A stretch of 64,000 nucleotides of DNA from Paenibacillus sp. 19GGS1-52 (GCF_022369515.1 NZ_CP059724.1:5208001-5272000); one strand, 5' to 3'. Positions 54,355-63,861 are shown, numbered from the stretch's first letter. Program-made: numbers and translations. Notes: a model not told the origin generated them from the letters alone.

Positions 54355-55833
54355 CTACTCTAGAGTTAGCACAACAACAGAAGCAGGCGGAAGCTCGCAA
54401 TCCAGTACTCCGCCCTTTATGGAAGCGCCATCGTACGCGGACGGTGTTACGTTGTCTGCTGCCTCGAACGTATTATGGGCATTCAACTCTGTATGGGTCA
54501 GGATTAGACCGGATACCATCTCGTGCACCGCACCTTCAATATTGAAGCTAAGGTTCGCTTGTTCCTTATGGCTCAAGTTACAGATCGATACATATACCTT
54601 GCCGCTAGCATCACGGGAAGCAGAAACGCTAAGTTGCGGAATAGTAACCTCTCCAAAGGTATAATCAGGACTCTCAAACGTTAATTCAAGCAGCTCGTTA
54701 TCCTGATGCACTTTATACATTTCAAATACATGGTAGGTGGGCGTAAGCAGCATTTGTTCACCCTCTGTCAGGATCATCGCCTGAAGTACATTGACTACCT
54801 GAGCAAGATTGGCCATATGAACCCGACTGCAGTGTTGTTGAAAAATATTAAGATGTATGCCTGCTACTAATGCATCTCTCAAGGTATTCTGTTGATACAG
54901 AAACCCGGGATTCGTTCCAGGCTCATTCAGGAACCACGTGCCCCATTCATCTATAATCAATCCTACCCGCTTCTCCGGATCATACTGATCCATAATGGCA
55001 GAATGACGGGTAATAAGTTCGTCCATATGGAGTGATTTCTTCATCGTCTCGATCCATTCGGCATCGTCGAAGCCAAGTGCGTGGCGCTTCTCTTCCCAGC
55101 TCCCTGGGATGGTGTAGGAATGCAGACTTAGGCCATCCATGAAGCGACCAGCTTCCCGCATCAATACTTCCGTCCATTTGTAGTCATCGACATTGGCCCC
55201 ACCTGCGATTTTGTAGAGCTGGTTATCACCGTAGTTTCTTACATACGTCTGGTAACGCCGATATAAATCCGCATAGTATTCAGGACGCATGTTGCCGCCA
55301 CAGCCCCAGTTCTCATTGCCGACACCGAAATACTTGAGCTTCCATGGTGTCTCGCCACCATTCTCCCGGCGCCAGTCAGCCATTGGAGATTCGCCTTCAA
55401 AGGTCATATATTCAACCCACTCCGACATTTCCTGAACCGTGCCGCTGCCTACATTGCCACAAATATACGGCTCGCAATCCAGCAATTCGCATAGCCGGAA
55501 GAATTCATGTGTGCCAAAGTGGTTGTTCTCCACCAGCCCACCCCAGTGCGTATTAACCATCCGCTTGCGCTCTTCTGATGGCCCGATGCCATCCTTCCAG
55601 TGGTACTCGTCTGCAAAACATCCGCCCGGCCAACGCAGCACAGGTATATTCACTTTTTTGAGCGCGGCCAAGACATCATTACGGAAGCCTTCCGTATTCG
55701 GAATAGGTGAATCTGCACCTACCCATATCCCTTCATAAATACATCTGCCCAAATGCTCGGCGAAATGTCCGTAAAGATGACGACTGATAGTTCCTTTACC
55801 TACTCCTGCATTTAATTTCAAAATAGTAGCCAT
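54355..55833 (-). CDS. abfA: Alpha-L-arabinofuranosidase, GH51 (second of three)
   Basis: A 492-residue intracellular GH51 enzyme. The acid/base Glu is in YFGVGNENWGCGG and the nucleophile in LIIDEWGTWF. It resembles the enzyme at 23685 along its whole length (both share GTVQEMSEWVEY and HWGGLVENNHFGTHEF-type stretches) and is clearly different from the one at 60586. GGAG lies ten bases before the ATG. It lies within the operon between a GH43 and a GH27 gene. Confidence 0.95.
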   Translation of the reverse strand: MATILKLNAGVGKGTISRHLYGHFAEHLGRCIYEGIWVGADSPIPNTEGFRNDVLAALKKVNIPVLRWPGGCFADEYHWKDGIGPSEERKRMVNTHWGGLVENNHFGTHEFFRLCELLDCEPYICGNVGSGTVQEMSEWVEYMTFEGESPMADWRRENGGETPWKLKYFGVGNENWGCGGNMRPEYYADLYRRYQTYVRNYGDNQLYKIAGGANVDDYKWTEVLMREAGRFMDGLSLHSYTIPGSWEEKRHALGFDDAEWIETMKKSLHMDELITRHSAIMDQYDPEKRVGLIIDEWGTWFLNEPGTNPGFLYQQNTLRDALVAGIHLNIFQQHCSRVHMANLAQVVNVLQAMILTEGEQMLLTPTYHVFEMYKVHQDNELLELTFESPDYTFGEVTIPQLSVSASRDASGKVYVSICNLSHKEQANLSFNIEGAVHEMVSGLILTHTELNAHNTFEAADNVTPSAYDGASIKGGVLDCELPPASVVVLTLE

Positions 55834-55877
55834 ATGTTCTGTTCTCCATCCTTTCCTGCTCCATGTCTTCGTTCACT

Positions 55878-57224
55878 TCAGGAGCTCTGTTTACCCCAGC
55901 TGGCAATGCCGATTTCATTCAGTCCGGTAAATACAAGCGTGGCTCTGTTCTGCTCCCAATCCCATGCAGGCAACAGTTGAAGCTTCTCGGTGCGGCCCGC
56001 TCCCTGTTGAATATCGTTCCATACCAAAGTTAATGTTCTATTACCGTCCAAGGACCATTGTCCTGCACCACACGCTCCCTCAACATTGCCGTTGCTCTGA
56101 AATACTAGCGGAGCCGATTGTACCTGTCCGTCCACCGAAGGGTCCAATAGCACTTGCTCCCATGTTCCGGTTAGTAGACGTTCTGGGATCTCCTGTTCCA
56201 GCTCTCCTGCATAACGTTCCGGTGAAACTACTGGCCAACCGTCCTCTGTCCACAGTATTTTACGGACATGCAGATAAGCCCAGTGCTTATCCATTTCCCC
56301 TCGTGCATGATGAACCATGAAATAATTGCCGTTATCGTTTAATACTGAATTATGCCCAGGAGCTATCCATCCCGGATCATCGCCAAACCGGTAGCCGCCG
56401 AGAATTTTGGTCCCGATCTCATACTGTGGCAACTGCTCACTATCGCTCATATCTTGGCCGTTATAATCCAGATAAGGCCCAGTAATAACATCTGCACGCG
56501 CCACACGGACGTTATAATCCTCGAACAAGGAATCGTAGGAAACAAACAGATAATATTTCTTGAACTGCTCGTTGTACACAATGTAGGGTCCTTCAACAGC
56601 TCCGTCTTCAGTAACCCTATCGCGTTTGGCAATCAGCGCTCCGAAGCCAGCATGCTTGGGCTTGCCCGATTCCTTATCCAACTCAATCAGATGAATGCCG
56701 CCAAAAAAAGAGCCGTAAACCATCCACATCTGTCCCTCTGCGTCCGTAAGCACATTGGCATCAATCGCATTGAGATGATCCTCTGCACGCGTCTGAATCA
56801 CCACGCCTTCATCTGTCCAAGGACCTTCAATAGACGCTGAGGTCTGAAGGCCGATCAGCGATTGTCTGCTCCCAAATGTAGATGCCGAATAATACATCCG
56901 GTATTGGTCGCCGTATTTCACAACGTCTGGAGCCCATAAATTCACGGAATCGGCCCAGTCCTTGGCCACCTGTGGAATTCCTGGCAACGCATAATGCACC
57001 CATTGCCAGTGGATCAGATCCTGTGATTTACGAACCATAATTCCTGGAGTAAGCTCGCCACCGACCTTCACATCGGTAGAAAATACATAGTAGCCTTGAT
57101 CCGTCTTAATGATCCCGGGGTCATGGGCGTTATGAATGGTCCATGCCGATTCTTCATGAATAATGGAAGTATCATACATAGTGAAGGGTCCGGGAGAATC
57201 CGGAAAGACTGGCTTCATATCCAT
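55878..57224 (-). CDS. GH43 arabinan endo-1,5-alpha-L-arabinosidase-type enzyme
   Basis: A 448-residue GH43 enzyme from ATG 57224 (MDMKPVFPDSPGPF), with GGAGG upstream. The base Asp is in IHNAHDPGIIK, the modulating Asp in LNAIDANVLTD and the acid Glu in EDGAVEGPYIVY. After the propeller there is a C-terminal beta domain of about 110 residues, as in two-domain endo-arabinanases. Unlike many endo-arabinanases it has no signal peptide, so it should act on imported oligosaccharides. Confidence 0.9.
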   Translation of the reverse strand: MDMKPVFPDSPGPFTMYDTSIIHEESAWTIHNAHDPGIIKTDQGYYVFSTDVKVGGELTPGIMVRKSQDLIHWQWVHYALPGIPQVAKDWADSVNLWAPDVVKYGDQYRMYYSASTFGSRQSLIGLQTSASIEGPWTDEGVVIQTRAEDHLNAIDANVLTDAEGQMWMVYGSFFGGIHLIELDKESGKPKHAGFGALIAKRDRVTEDGAVEGPYIVYNEQFKKYYLFVSYDSLFEDYNVRVARADVITGPYLDYNGQDMSDSEQLPQYEIGTKILGGYRFGDDPGWIAPGHNSVLNDNGNYFMVHHARGEMDKHWAYLHVRKILWTEDGWPVVSPERYAGELEQEIPERLLTGTWEQVLLDPSVDGQVQSAPLVFQSNGNVEGACGAGQWSLDGNRTLTLVWNDIQQGAGRTEKLQLLPAWDWEQNRATLVFTGLNEIGIASWGKQSS

Positions 57225-57249
57225 TTCCAACAGCACCTCCAGTTATTGA

Positions 57250-58092
57250 CTACCCTTTGACTCCAGAAATCGCCACAGACTCGATAATTTGTTTCTGGAA
57301 AACCAGAAAAATAATCAGCATTGGCAATAGCGAAATGATCGATGCCGCCATGATAAGCGGATAATCGGTCTGAATGGCGTAAGTCGCATTGAAGTTCGCA
57401 ATAACGAGCTGCAAGGTCTGCTTCTCCGGTGAATTCAGATAAATAATCGGCGCCAGATAATCATTCCAGATACCCATAAACCATAGGATCAGCTGTGCGG
57501 CAATCGCCGGTTTAATCAATGGGAAGGTAATCGAGCTATACAGTCGGAAATACGAACTTCCGTCAATCTTGGCGGCTTCAATAATAGCGTTAGGCACACT
57601 GCTCAAATACTGCCGCAGGAAAAAGATCATGACAATGTTACCGAAGAGACCCGGTACGATCAAAGGCAACAAAGTATCGATCCAGCCCAGCTGGGAGAAG
57701 ATGAAGAACTGCGGAATCATAACAGCTGGATAAGGAATCATCAGGGAAGACAGCATCAGCAGAAATATTTTATTTTTCCCCGGGAATCTCAGCTTGGCAA
57801 AAGCAAAGGCTGCCAGACTTGAGGTGAACGTACCCACTATAGTTACGGAGAGGGCAATGATCAAACTGTTCTTAATCCCGCTAAGCAGCGGACCGGCCTC
57901 CCAGATTTCCTTGTACTTACCGAAATTGAACGGACTCGGAATCCAGACTGGCGGTAAAGCGAAGACATCCTGCTTATCCTTAAGTGAAGTGGACAGCATC
58001 CATAGCAGCGGACCAATCATGAACACTGCACCAATTAGTAGAATAATGAATATGATTGTACTCGTGAGATTTCTTCTTCGTGAATGGGACAT
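57250..58092 (-). CDS. Carbohydrate ABC transporter permease, MalG type
   Basis: A 280-residue inner-membrane permease with six predicted helices, from ATG 58092 (MSHSRRRNLTSTIIF). The EAA loop, EAAKIDGSSYFRLYSSITFP, contacts the ATPase. It is encoded 26 bp after its partner permease. No ATPase gene is in the operon, so a shared MsmX-like ATPase from elsewhere must energise transport. Confidence 0.95.
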   Translation of the reverse strand: MSHSRRRNLTSTIIFIILLIGAVFMIGPLLWMLSTSLKDKQDVFALPPVWIPSPFNFGKYKEIWEAGPLLSGIKNSLIIALSVTIVGTFTSSLAAFAFAKLRFPGKNKIFLLMLSSLMIPYPAVMIPQFFIFSQLGWIDTLLPLIVPGLFGNIVMIFFLRQYLSSVPNAIIEAAKIDGSSYFRLYSSITFPLIKPAIAAQLILWFMGIWNDYLAPIIYLNSPEKQTLQLVIANFNATYAIQTDYPLIMAASIISLLPMLIIFLVFQKQIIESVAISGVKG

Positions 58093-58118
58093 ATTATATT
58101 CGCTCCTCTCTCTCCATA

Positions 58119-59006
58119 TCAATCGACATCGAACGAAGATTTCTCGTTCATTCTAAATTGGATAAGAGTCACAACAAATATGAAAGCGCCGAGGACTACT
58201 GCCATAGCGGAAGCATAACCCATCTGGAAGCTGCCGAAAGCCTTCTGCCAAATGTAGAACACTACGGAAGCCGAAGCATATTCCGGACCGCCTGTAGGGG
58301 TCATAATGTTCATCTCGGTAAAAATTTGCGATCCTCCGATAATATTCGTAACCACAATAAAGAAGGTGACTGGACGTACCATCGGCCAGGTAATATGCCT
58401 AAAGGACTGAAAGCCATTTGCCCCATCAAGTTCTGCGGCTTCATAATAAGTTCTTGATACACTCTGTAGCGCTGCTAAATAGAGCAGCATGGTATAGCCG
58501 AGACCCTTCCAGACAGCCATAATAATCAAGGCTGGTTTAACAGTGTACTTATTAGCCATCCAGTTGGGACCGGAAATACCAAACAGATCCAGAAACTGAT
58601 TCACTAGACCATAGTCACCGTTATAGGCCCAGTTCCACATAATGGAGACTGCTGCCAATGAAGAAATGACCGGGACATAGTAAATAACACGAAAGGTAGT
58701 AGTACCTCGAGCTCCACGGTTTAATCCGAGAGCTAGTAGAAGCGCTAGCGTGATACCGATTGGAATCCCCAGCATCATGAACAGCGTATTAAACACTGCT
58801 TTATGAAATAATTCATCCGTAAACAGATCTGTGAAGTTGCTAAGACCAATAAAATTCATCTGGCCCAAGCCGTCCCAGTCCGTTAACGAACCATAGATGG
58901 AGTAAAACATCGGATAGAGTGTAAACACAATTAGACCCAGTAATGGAGCAAGAATAAACAAAAATCCGTAAATCTTTTCTTTCCGATAGAGGTTGGACGT
59001 GGTCAT
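58119..59006 (-). CDS. Carbohydrate ABC transporter permease, MalF type
   Basis: A 295-residue permease from ATG 59006 (MTTSNLYRKEKIYGFLFILA), six helices. The EAA loop is EAAELDGANGFQSFRHITWP. With the MalG-type partner and the binding protein it forms a sugar importer of the CUT1 class, here probably for arabino-oligosaccharides. Confidence 0.95.
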   Translation of the reverse strand: MTTSNLYRKEKIYGFLFILAPLLGLIVFTLYPMFYSIYGSLTDWDGLGQMNFIGLSNFTDLFTDELFHKAVFNTLFMMLGIPIGITLALLLALGLNRGARGTTTFRVIYYVPVISSLAAVSIMWNWAYNGDYGLVNQFLDLFGISGPNWMANKYTVKPALIIMAVWKGLGYTMLLYLAALQSVSRTYYEAAELDGANGFQSFRHITWPMVRPVTFFIVVTNIIGGSQIFTEMNIMTPTGGPEYASASVVFYIWQKAFGSFQMGYASAMAVVLGAFIFVVTLIQFRMNEKSSFDVD

Positions 59007-59041
59007 GTTTTCTTTCACCTCAGATTCTGATATCAGAATGA

Positions 59042-59084
59042 AAATGATGTTAGTCTGATGGAATCAGAAGCTAACATCATTATT
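59042..59084 (-). terminator. Hairpin between the binding-protein and permease genes
   Basis: Inverted repeat with AAATGATGTTAG and CTAACATCATT arms plus an inner TCTGAT/ATCAGA, in the 107-bp gap. A leaky attenuator or an mRNA-stabilising stem here would give more binding protein than permease, a common design. Confidence 0.7.
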
Positions 59085-59112
59085 CATCTGGTTTAAAGAA
59101 GAAGTTTATAAC

Positions 59113-60510
59113 TTATTTTTTGGATTTTTCTTCTTGTTCAATCGCTTTGTCCAGCAATTTCTGCATTTTAGGCTGCTCTGATTTCACATAATCAGCCGCG
59201 GTTACTTTGCCATCGATCACAGGTTGAATGTCTGTGAAGAACAGATTGTACCATTCTGCATTGTAAGTGTAATGACCTGGAAGAACTCTTCCGTAATCAT
59301 TGACGATTTGCAGGAATTCTTCTTTATTAGCTGGTTTAGTAGTAGTATCTGCTGCCCACTCTGTAGCCATATCAATCAAGTTAGGAATTTGCACTTTTGC
59401 TTTTACAAGCGCTTCCATACCTTCTTTCGAAGCCGTCAGATAATCAATCAAGGCTACTGCTTCTTCCGGATACTTCGTTTTTGCAGAGGCACCGATACCT
59501 AACGAACCAGTCCATGTTGCTGATTTACCGGTAGAACCTGCAGGGTAAGGGATTAGATCATAATCGAACGGCAAGGTTTCATAAGTGCTCATATCCCAAG
59601 GACCTACTGGGAAGAACGCCATTTCGCCCTTCATCCAACGTTGGTAAGTATCCAGTGTTTGTGCTTGCTCAGTGGAAGGTGTTACTTTGTATTTATTTTG
59701 CAGGTCAGCCATGTATTGCAGTGCTTCCGCAAATTTCGGATCATCAATGGTTACCTTAGTTTTAGTTGCATCAATCCAGTCAGCCCCATTGCTCCATACA
59801 AAAGCCTGAAGCGCCCATTGTACGTTAAAGCCAGTACCGTATTGATCCGGTTTGCCATCTCCAGTAGTATCAACTGTTAACTGCTGAGCAACTTTGACAA
59901 ATTCATCCCATGTATACGGTTTGTCTTTATCGGGAAGTGGAATGCCTGCTTTTTCAAACATGGTCTTGTTGTAGCCCAGTGCGAAAGGTCCAACGTCTTT
60001 AGGCATACCGTAAATATTGCCTTGACCCGCCATTGTGCCGTCATAACGGTACAGGTCTACACCATATTTCCAAATATTATCAAGGTTAATATCTTTATTA
60101 GCTTCAATATAGCTAGTCAGATCCAGCAGTACGCCACTGTTCACATATGCCTTCAAATCACCCGATTCGAAATAGAACACGTCGGGGACGCTTTTACCAG
60201 TTATGGAGGCTTTCAGTTTCGTAGCATATTGATCGGCCGCTGTCACAATTATTTTCACTTTTACATTTGGATGGTCAGCTTCGAATTTTTCGATTACTTT
60301 TTTGTAAGCTGCCTGCTCATCCGTTCCACCTCTGTACATAAAAGTTAATTCTTTAGTTTCTTTTGAATCATCCGTTTTAGTTGCTGTTGTTCCTGTGTTT
60401 CCGGTATTACTCTTAGCCGCATTGTTGTTGTTTCCTCCGCAGCCTGCTAGTACAACCGATACTGTCAGAATTAATGACAGCAGTGTAAACCAACTCTTTT
60501 TCTTTAGCAA
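59113..60510 (-). CDS. Sugar-binding lipoprotein of the arabinan-oligosaccharide ABC importer
   Basis: A 465-residue family 1 solute-binding protein. The lipobox LAGC follows a hydrophobic leader (FTLLSLILTVSVVLAGC), then an Asn/Thr-rich flexible linker tethers the binding domain. Typical stretches are YGMPKDVGPFALGYNKTMFE and GEMAFFPVGPWDMSTYE. It precedes the two permeases and follows a GH51 gene. The substrate is inferred from the operon. Confidence 0.93.
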   Translation of the reverse strand: MLKKKSWFTLLSLILTVSVVLAGCGGNNNNAAKSNTGNTGTTATKTDDSKETKELTFMYRGGTDEQAAYKKVIEKFEADHPNVKVKIIVTAADQYATKLKASITGKSVPDVFYFESGDLKAYVNSGVLLDLTSYIEANKDINLDNIWKYGVDLYRYDGTMAGQGNIYGMPKDVGPFALGYNKTMFEKAGIPLPDKDKPYTWDEFVKVAQQLTVDTTGDGKPDQYGTGFNVQWALQAFVWSNGADWIDATKTKVTIDDPKFAEALQYMADLQNKYKVTPSTEQAQTLDTYQRWMKGEMAFFPVGPWDMSTYETLPFDYDLIPYPAGSTGKSATWTGSLGIGASAKTKYPEEAVALIDYLTASKEGMEALVKAKVQIPNLIDMATEWAADTTTKPANKEEFLQIVNDYGRVLPGHYTYNAEWYNLFFTDIQPVIDGKVTAADYVKSEQPKMQKLLDKAIEQEEKSKK

Positions 60511-60585
60511 TGTAACCCCTCCTAGAATTTTCTGAACAGAAGTAATGCTATATAGAAGAACTAAGTAACCGTTTGCGGGTTCTTA

Positions 60586-62109
60586 TTAGTTCAAGCTACC
60601 TTTACCCAGCCGAATAACATTCCATGAAGCCTTGGAAATAAGAGTCTCAACAAAGCCGTCCTTACACACTGTGCCAGTAGCCCTTGCAGGCTTTACTTTC
60701 TCTTCCGTAGCCGTATTCACTGCCAACAGATCATCATGCTGCAGGACAATATGCTCGATCAAGGAATAACCCTCGAAACCGCGAACATCACATTTCAGCA
60801 ACATGCCTGCCTCAAGATGACGATTAACCGCAAAGATCGTAAGCTCATCGGCTTCCTCGTTGTATACGATTGCACTATCCAGGTAAGGAACATCCGTATA
60901 ATCTTGTGCGTCATATTTAGGCGAGTTCACAATAGGTTGAAGCGAAACGCCGCGACCGTACAGGGAAGTATGTAGATAGGGGTAAAAGATCGTCTGTTTC
61001 CAGGACGTTCCACCCGCTTCGGTCATAATAGGGGCAATTACGTTCACCAGTTGAGCCAGGCAAGCCATCTTTACGCGGTCCGCATGTCTTAGGAATGTGA
61101 TGAGCATACTGCCGATGAGCAGTGCATCCTCAAAGTTGTATTGATCCTCCAGCTGCGGTGGTCCCACCGTCCAGGGCTCGATCTTGGTATCCGATTCATT
61201 GGAATGGTACCAGACGTTCCATTCATCAAAGCTGAGGTACATCGTCTTCTTGCTGCGCTTCTTCGCTTTGATATAGTCACAGGTTGAAGTTACCGTGTTG
61301 ATAAAATGCTCCAGATCCATGGAACGCGCCAAGAAATTGGCGGTATCCTTGTCACGGTTTCCATAATATTGATGCAGGGAAACGTAGTCTGCAACCTCAT
61401 AAGTATGATCTAATGTTACCGCTTCCCATTCTGGGAAACTTGGCATCGCTGAGCTGGAGCTTCCACAGGATACCAGCTCAATACTTGGATCTACCAAACG
61501 CATGGCCTTTCCTGTCTCATAGGCTAGTCTGCCATACTCCACGGCCGTCTTTTGGCCAATTTGCCAAGGTCCATCCATTTCATTACCGAGACACCAGGTC
61601 TTAATCTGATGCGGCTGTTCTACCCCATGCTTGCGCCGTAAATCACTCCAATAAGTTCCACCGGGATGATTGCAGTATTCGAGCAGGTTGCGCGCGGCAT
61701 CAACTCCACGTGTTCCCAGGTTAACAGCCATCATAACCTCAGAGCCTACCTCTTTAGCCCAGTTCATAAATTCATTGGTACCCACTTCGTTCGGCTCTAT
61801 CGTTCTCCAGGCCAGCTCCAGACGCTTGGCACGCTCTATAACGGGGCCAACTCCATCCTCCCAGTTATATCCGGATACGAAATTCCCTCCTGGATAGCGG
61901 ATGATCGGCACATTCAACTCCTTGACTAGTGATTTCACATCGCCTCTAAAACCGTGAATATCAGAGGAGGAATGCCCTGGTTCGTAGATTCCGCCGTACA
62001 CCGCCCGGCCCAAGTGTTCAATGAACGAGCCGTATATGCGCTTATCTACTTTGGCAATAACAAATGACTTATCGACGATAAGTGTTGCTCTTATTGTATC
62101 TGACGACAA
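60586..62109 (-). CDS. abfA: Alpha-L-arabinofuranosidase, GH51 (third, Geobacillus/Bacillus AbfA type)
   Basis: A 507-residue GH51 enzyme. The TTG at 62109 is chosen because GGAAGG lies eight bases upstream; an in-frame GTG at 62118 is possible. The acid/base Glu is in WCLGNEMDGPWQIG and the nucleophile in LSFDEWNVWYH. These signatures match Bacillus/Geobacillus AbfA rather than the other two GH51 proteins in the window. It is first in the operon, after a clear promoter. Confidence 0.95.
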   Translation of the reverse strand: MSSDTIRATLIVDKSFVIAKVDKRIYGSFIEHLGRAVYGGIYEPGHSSSDIHGFRGDVKSLVKELNVPIIRYPGGNFVSGYNWEDGVGPVIERAKRLELAWRTIEPNEVGTNEFMNWAKEVGSEVMMAVNLGTRGVDAARNLLEYCNHPGGTYWSDLRRKHGVEQPHQIKTWCLGNEMDGPWQIGQKTAVEYGRLAYETGKAMRLVDPSIELVSCGSSSSAMPSFPEWEAVTLDHTYEVADYVSLHQYYGNRDKDTANFLARSMDLEHFINTVTSTCDYIKAKKRSKKTMYLSFDEWNVWYHSNESDTKIEPWTVGPPQLEDQYNFEDALLIGSMLITFLRHADRVKMACLAQLVNVIAPIMTEAGGTSWKQTIFYPYLHTSLYGRGVSLQPIVNSPKYDAQDYTDVPYLDSAIVYNEEADELTIFAVNRHLEAGMLLKCDVRGFEGYSLIEHIVLQHDDLLAVNTATEEKVKPARATGTVCKDGFVETLISKASWNVIRLGKGSLN

Positions 62110-62161
62110 TAGGTTCACCTTCCATTTTATATATTTGTTAAATAATTAAAAAACATTTGAA

Positions 62162-62209
62162 TGTATTCGCTTACAGTTATAAAATAACATATATAAACGC
62201 CTCTGTAAA
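62162..62209 (-). promoter_or_regulatory. Promoter of the arabinan operon with a CcpA-like site
   Basis: On the minus strand: -35 TTTACA (62209-62204), 17 bases, -10 TATTTT (62186-62181), then TGTAAGCGAATACA (62175-62162), matching 13 of 14 cre positions, at the expected transcription start. CcpA bound there would repress when better sugars are present. Confidence 0.65.
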
Positions 62210-62258
62210 CACACAAACATAAAACTATTCATATTTTTATAAAATGAAAACAAATAGT

Positions 62259-62293
62259 AGCTTATTATTGAAATAAATAGCTTATTTTCTGAA
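62259..62293. promoter_or_regulatory. Direct repeats, candidate operator of the ArsR-type regulator
   Basis: Two copies of AGCTTATT (62259-62266 and 62279-62286), each followed within a few bases by TGAAA, spaced 20 bp (two helix turns), in the 364-bp divergent region. The region is A/T-rich, so chance is possible; no other striking feature is seen in this stretch besides the promoter. Confidence 0.35.
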
Positions 62294-62473
62294 AATTATC
62301 GTTTTATAATTTAGTTTAATGTGAATATAAAGGCCATATCCATAAAAACAGAACTTAATTTTAAGCCAATTCTACAAATTTAGGAAGAAAGCTTTATTTT
62401 TGAGGCTAATTAGTTTATAATTTTATGAAATAGTTGATTTATTCACAACGTCACTGGAAGAAGGTACTATGAT

Positions 62474-63430
62474 ATGATTTATATTAAAGATCTAATGAGC
62501 GGAATCGATATCTTCAAGGCTCTCAGCTCTGAAATCAGAATTCAAATTCTGGAGCTTCTAGCCACCAATCAAGCCTTGAACCTGAATGAAATTGCCAAGA
62601 AGCTAAATCTCAGCAATGGCGCCATTACCATGCATATTAAGAAGTTAGAAGATAGCGGCCTTATTGAGATTAATACTTCGGTTGGCAAGCATGGCATTCA
62701 GAAGGTCTGCTATTTGAATAAAGATAAACTAATGGTCGATCTTCGCAGTAAGGATGTTGACAATCTTTATGAAGTTGAGATTCAGGTCGGTCATTACAGC
62801 AACTATCAAGCGGTTCCTACCTGTGGTCTGGCTACCAAGGACAGCATTATCGGTGACTTCGACGAGCCTCGTTACTTTGCTGATCCCCAGCGAATTGATT
62901 CGGAGATTATTTGGATGGCTGAGGGTTTTCTCGAATATCGTATTCCGAACTATCTTAAAGCCAATCAATCGTTCCGTGAAATCCAGTTCTCCATGGAGAT
63001 CGGCTCTGAGGCTCCCGGCTTCAATGACAACTATCCCTCCGATCTATACTTTTATGTAAACGGTATCGAAATTGGCTTCTGGACCAGTCCTGGCGACTTT
63101 GGAGATTCCCGTGGTACCTTTAATCCCGACTGGTGGCCTCCACATTTGAATCAATACGGGATGCTCAAGCTGATCCGAATTAATAAGGATGGAAGCTTCA
63201 TTGATGGCTGCCGCATCTCAGACGTAACCCTTGATGATATTAAGCTGGATTACAAAAGTGAGCTGACCTTCCGCATTGCTGTAACCGACAAACCCGTCAA
63301 CAAGCGTGGACTGACGATTTATGGCAAACATTTCGGCAATTATAGCCAAGATCTGATGGCGCGTGTACTTTATAATGTACATGAAGTTGAGGAAACCAAT
63401 AGTCGCCTCACTACAGCGACAGTAGAATAA
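62474..63430 (+). CDS. ArsR-type regulator with a large C-terminal, probably sugar-sensing, domain (copy 2)
   Basis: A 318-residue protein divergent from the arabinan operon. An ArsR-type winged helix (LNEIAKKLNLSNGAITMHIK) is followed by a 200-residue domain with PTCGLAT, FDEPRYFADPQRID, MEIGSEAPGFNDNYPSD and GFWTSPGDFGDSRG. About half of its residues match the regulator at 22175. No metal-site cysteines are evident. I infer that the domain binds an arabinose-containing ligand and that the protein controls the operon. The ATG at 62474 has AAGG upstream; MSGIDIFKALSSE at 62498 is an alternative start. Confidence 0.85.
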   Translation: MIYIKDLMSGIDIFKALSSEIRIQILELLATNQALNLNEIAKKLNLSNGAITMHIKKLEDSGLIEINTSVGKHGIQKVCYLNKDKLMVDLRSKDVDNLYEVEIQVGHYSNYQAVPTCGLATKDSIIGDFDEPRYFADPQRIDSEIIWMAEGFLEYRIPNYLKANQSFREIQFSMEIGSEAPGFNDNYPSDLYFYVNGIEIGFWTSPGDFGDSRGTFNPDWWPPHLNQYGMLKLIRINKDGSFIDGCRISDVTLDDIKLDYKSELTFRIAVTDKPVNKRGLTIYGKHFGNYSQDLMARVLYNVHEVEETNSRLTTATVE

Positions 63431-63461
63431 GAGGGGCTATCACTTCAAAGCTGTAAAGACA

Positions 63462-63503
63462 AAACGAGCCAGTCTCCGGGTTATTGGAGACTGGCTCGTT
63501 TTT
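63462..63503 (+). terminator. Terminator after the ArsR-type regulator
   Basis: Perfect arms AAACGAGCCAGTCTCC and GGAGACTGGCTCGTTT with an eight-base loop and a T-rich tail, 32 bp beyond the stop. Confidence 0.92.
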
Positions 63504-63634
63504 GTTTTCGATCCGTAGCAGTATAGCTGCTGGAATACCCCTTTATTGTTTGGCTAAGTTTCGATTGTATAATTAATCTCCATTCAACCCACACTAAACC
63601 CTGTCTCCCAAACCACCGAGAAGGAGTGTTTCGA

Positions 63635-63793
63635 ATGCGTGAAGGTCTGATTCCCGCCGTTCTTGGAACCGTAGTAACCGCGTCTAGCGCCGCTTTGCTT
63701 GGCAGCAGGTACAAAATGCTCGCAACTGGCGTACTTGGATTTGGTCTGGCACATGTCGTATTGGGTACCATTGACCTGTTTGAGCATCGGTAA
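63635..63793 (+). CDS. Small hydrophobic protein, 52 residues
   Basis: A short gene with a good ribosome site (AAGGAG nine bases before the ATG) and a strong terminator behind it. The protein starts MREGLIPAVLGTVVTASS, continues with a Gly/Ala-rich hydrophobic stretch MLATGVLGFGLAHVVLGTID and ends LFEHR, so it probably spans the membrane twice. I do not recognise a function. Placement between two terminators shows it is a gene of its own. Confidence 0.72.
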   Translation: MREGLIPAVLGTVVTASSAALLGSRYKMLATGVLGFGLAHVVLGTIDLFEHR

Positions 63794-63810
63794 GTTTTGG
63801 TTGGAGGATA

Positions 63811-63848
63811 CCGAGCAGGTAGGACCCAGCGTCTCTGCTCGGTTTTTT
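63811..63848 (+). terminator. Terminator after the small hydrophobic protein
   Basis: Arms CCGAGCAG and CTGCTCGG, a 16-base loop, then six T, 18 bp past the stop. Confidence 0.92.
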
Positions 63849-63861
63849 CAATATGTCATTA

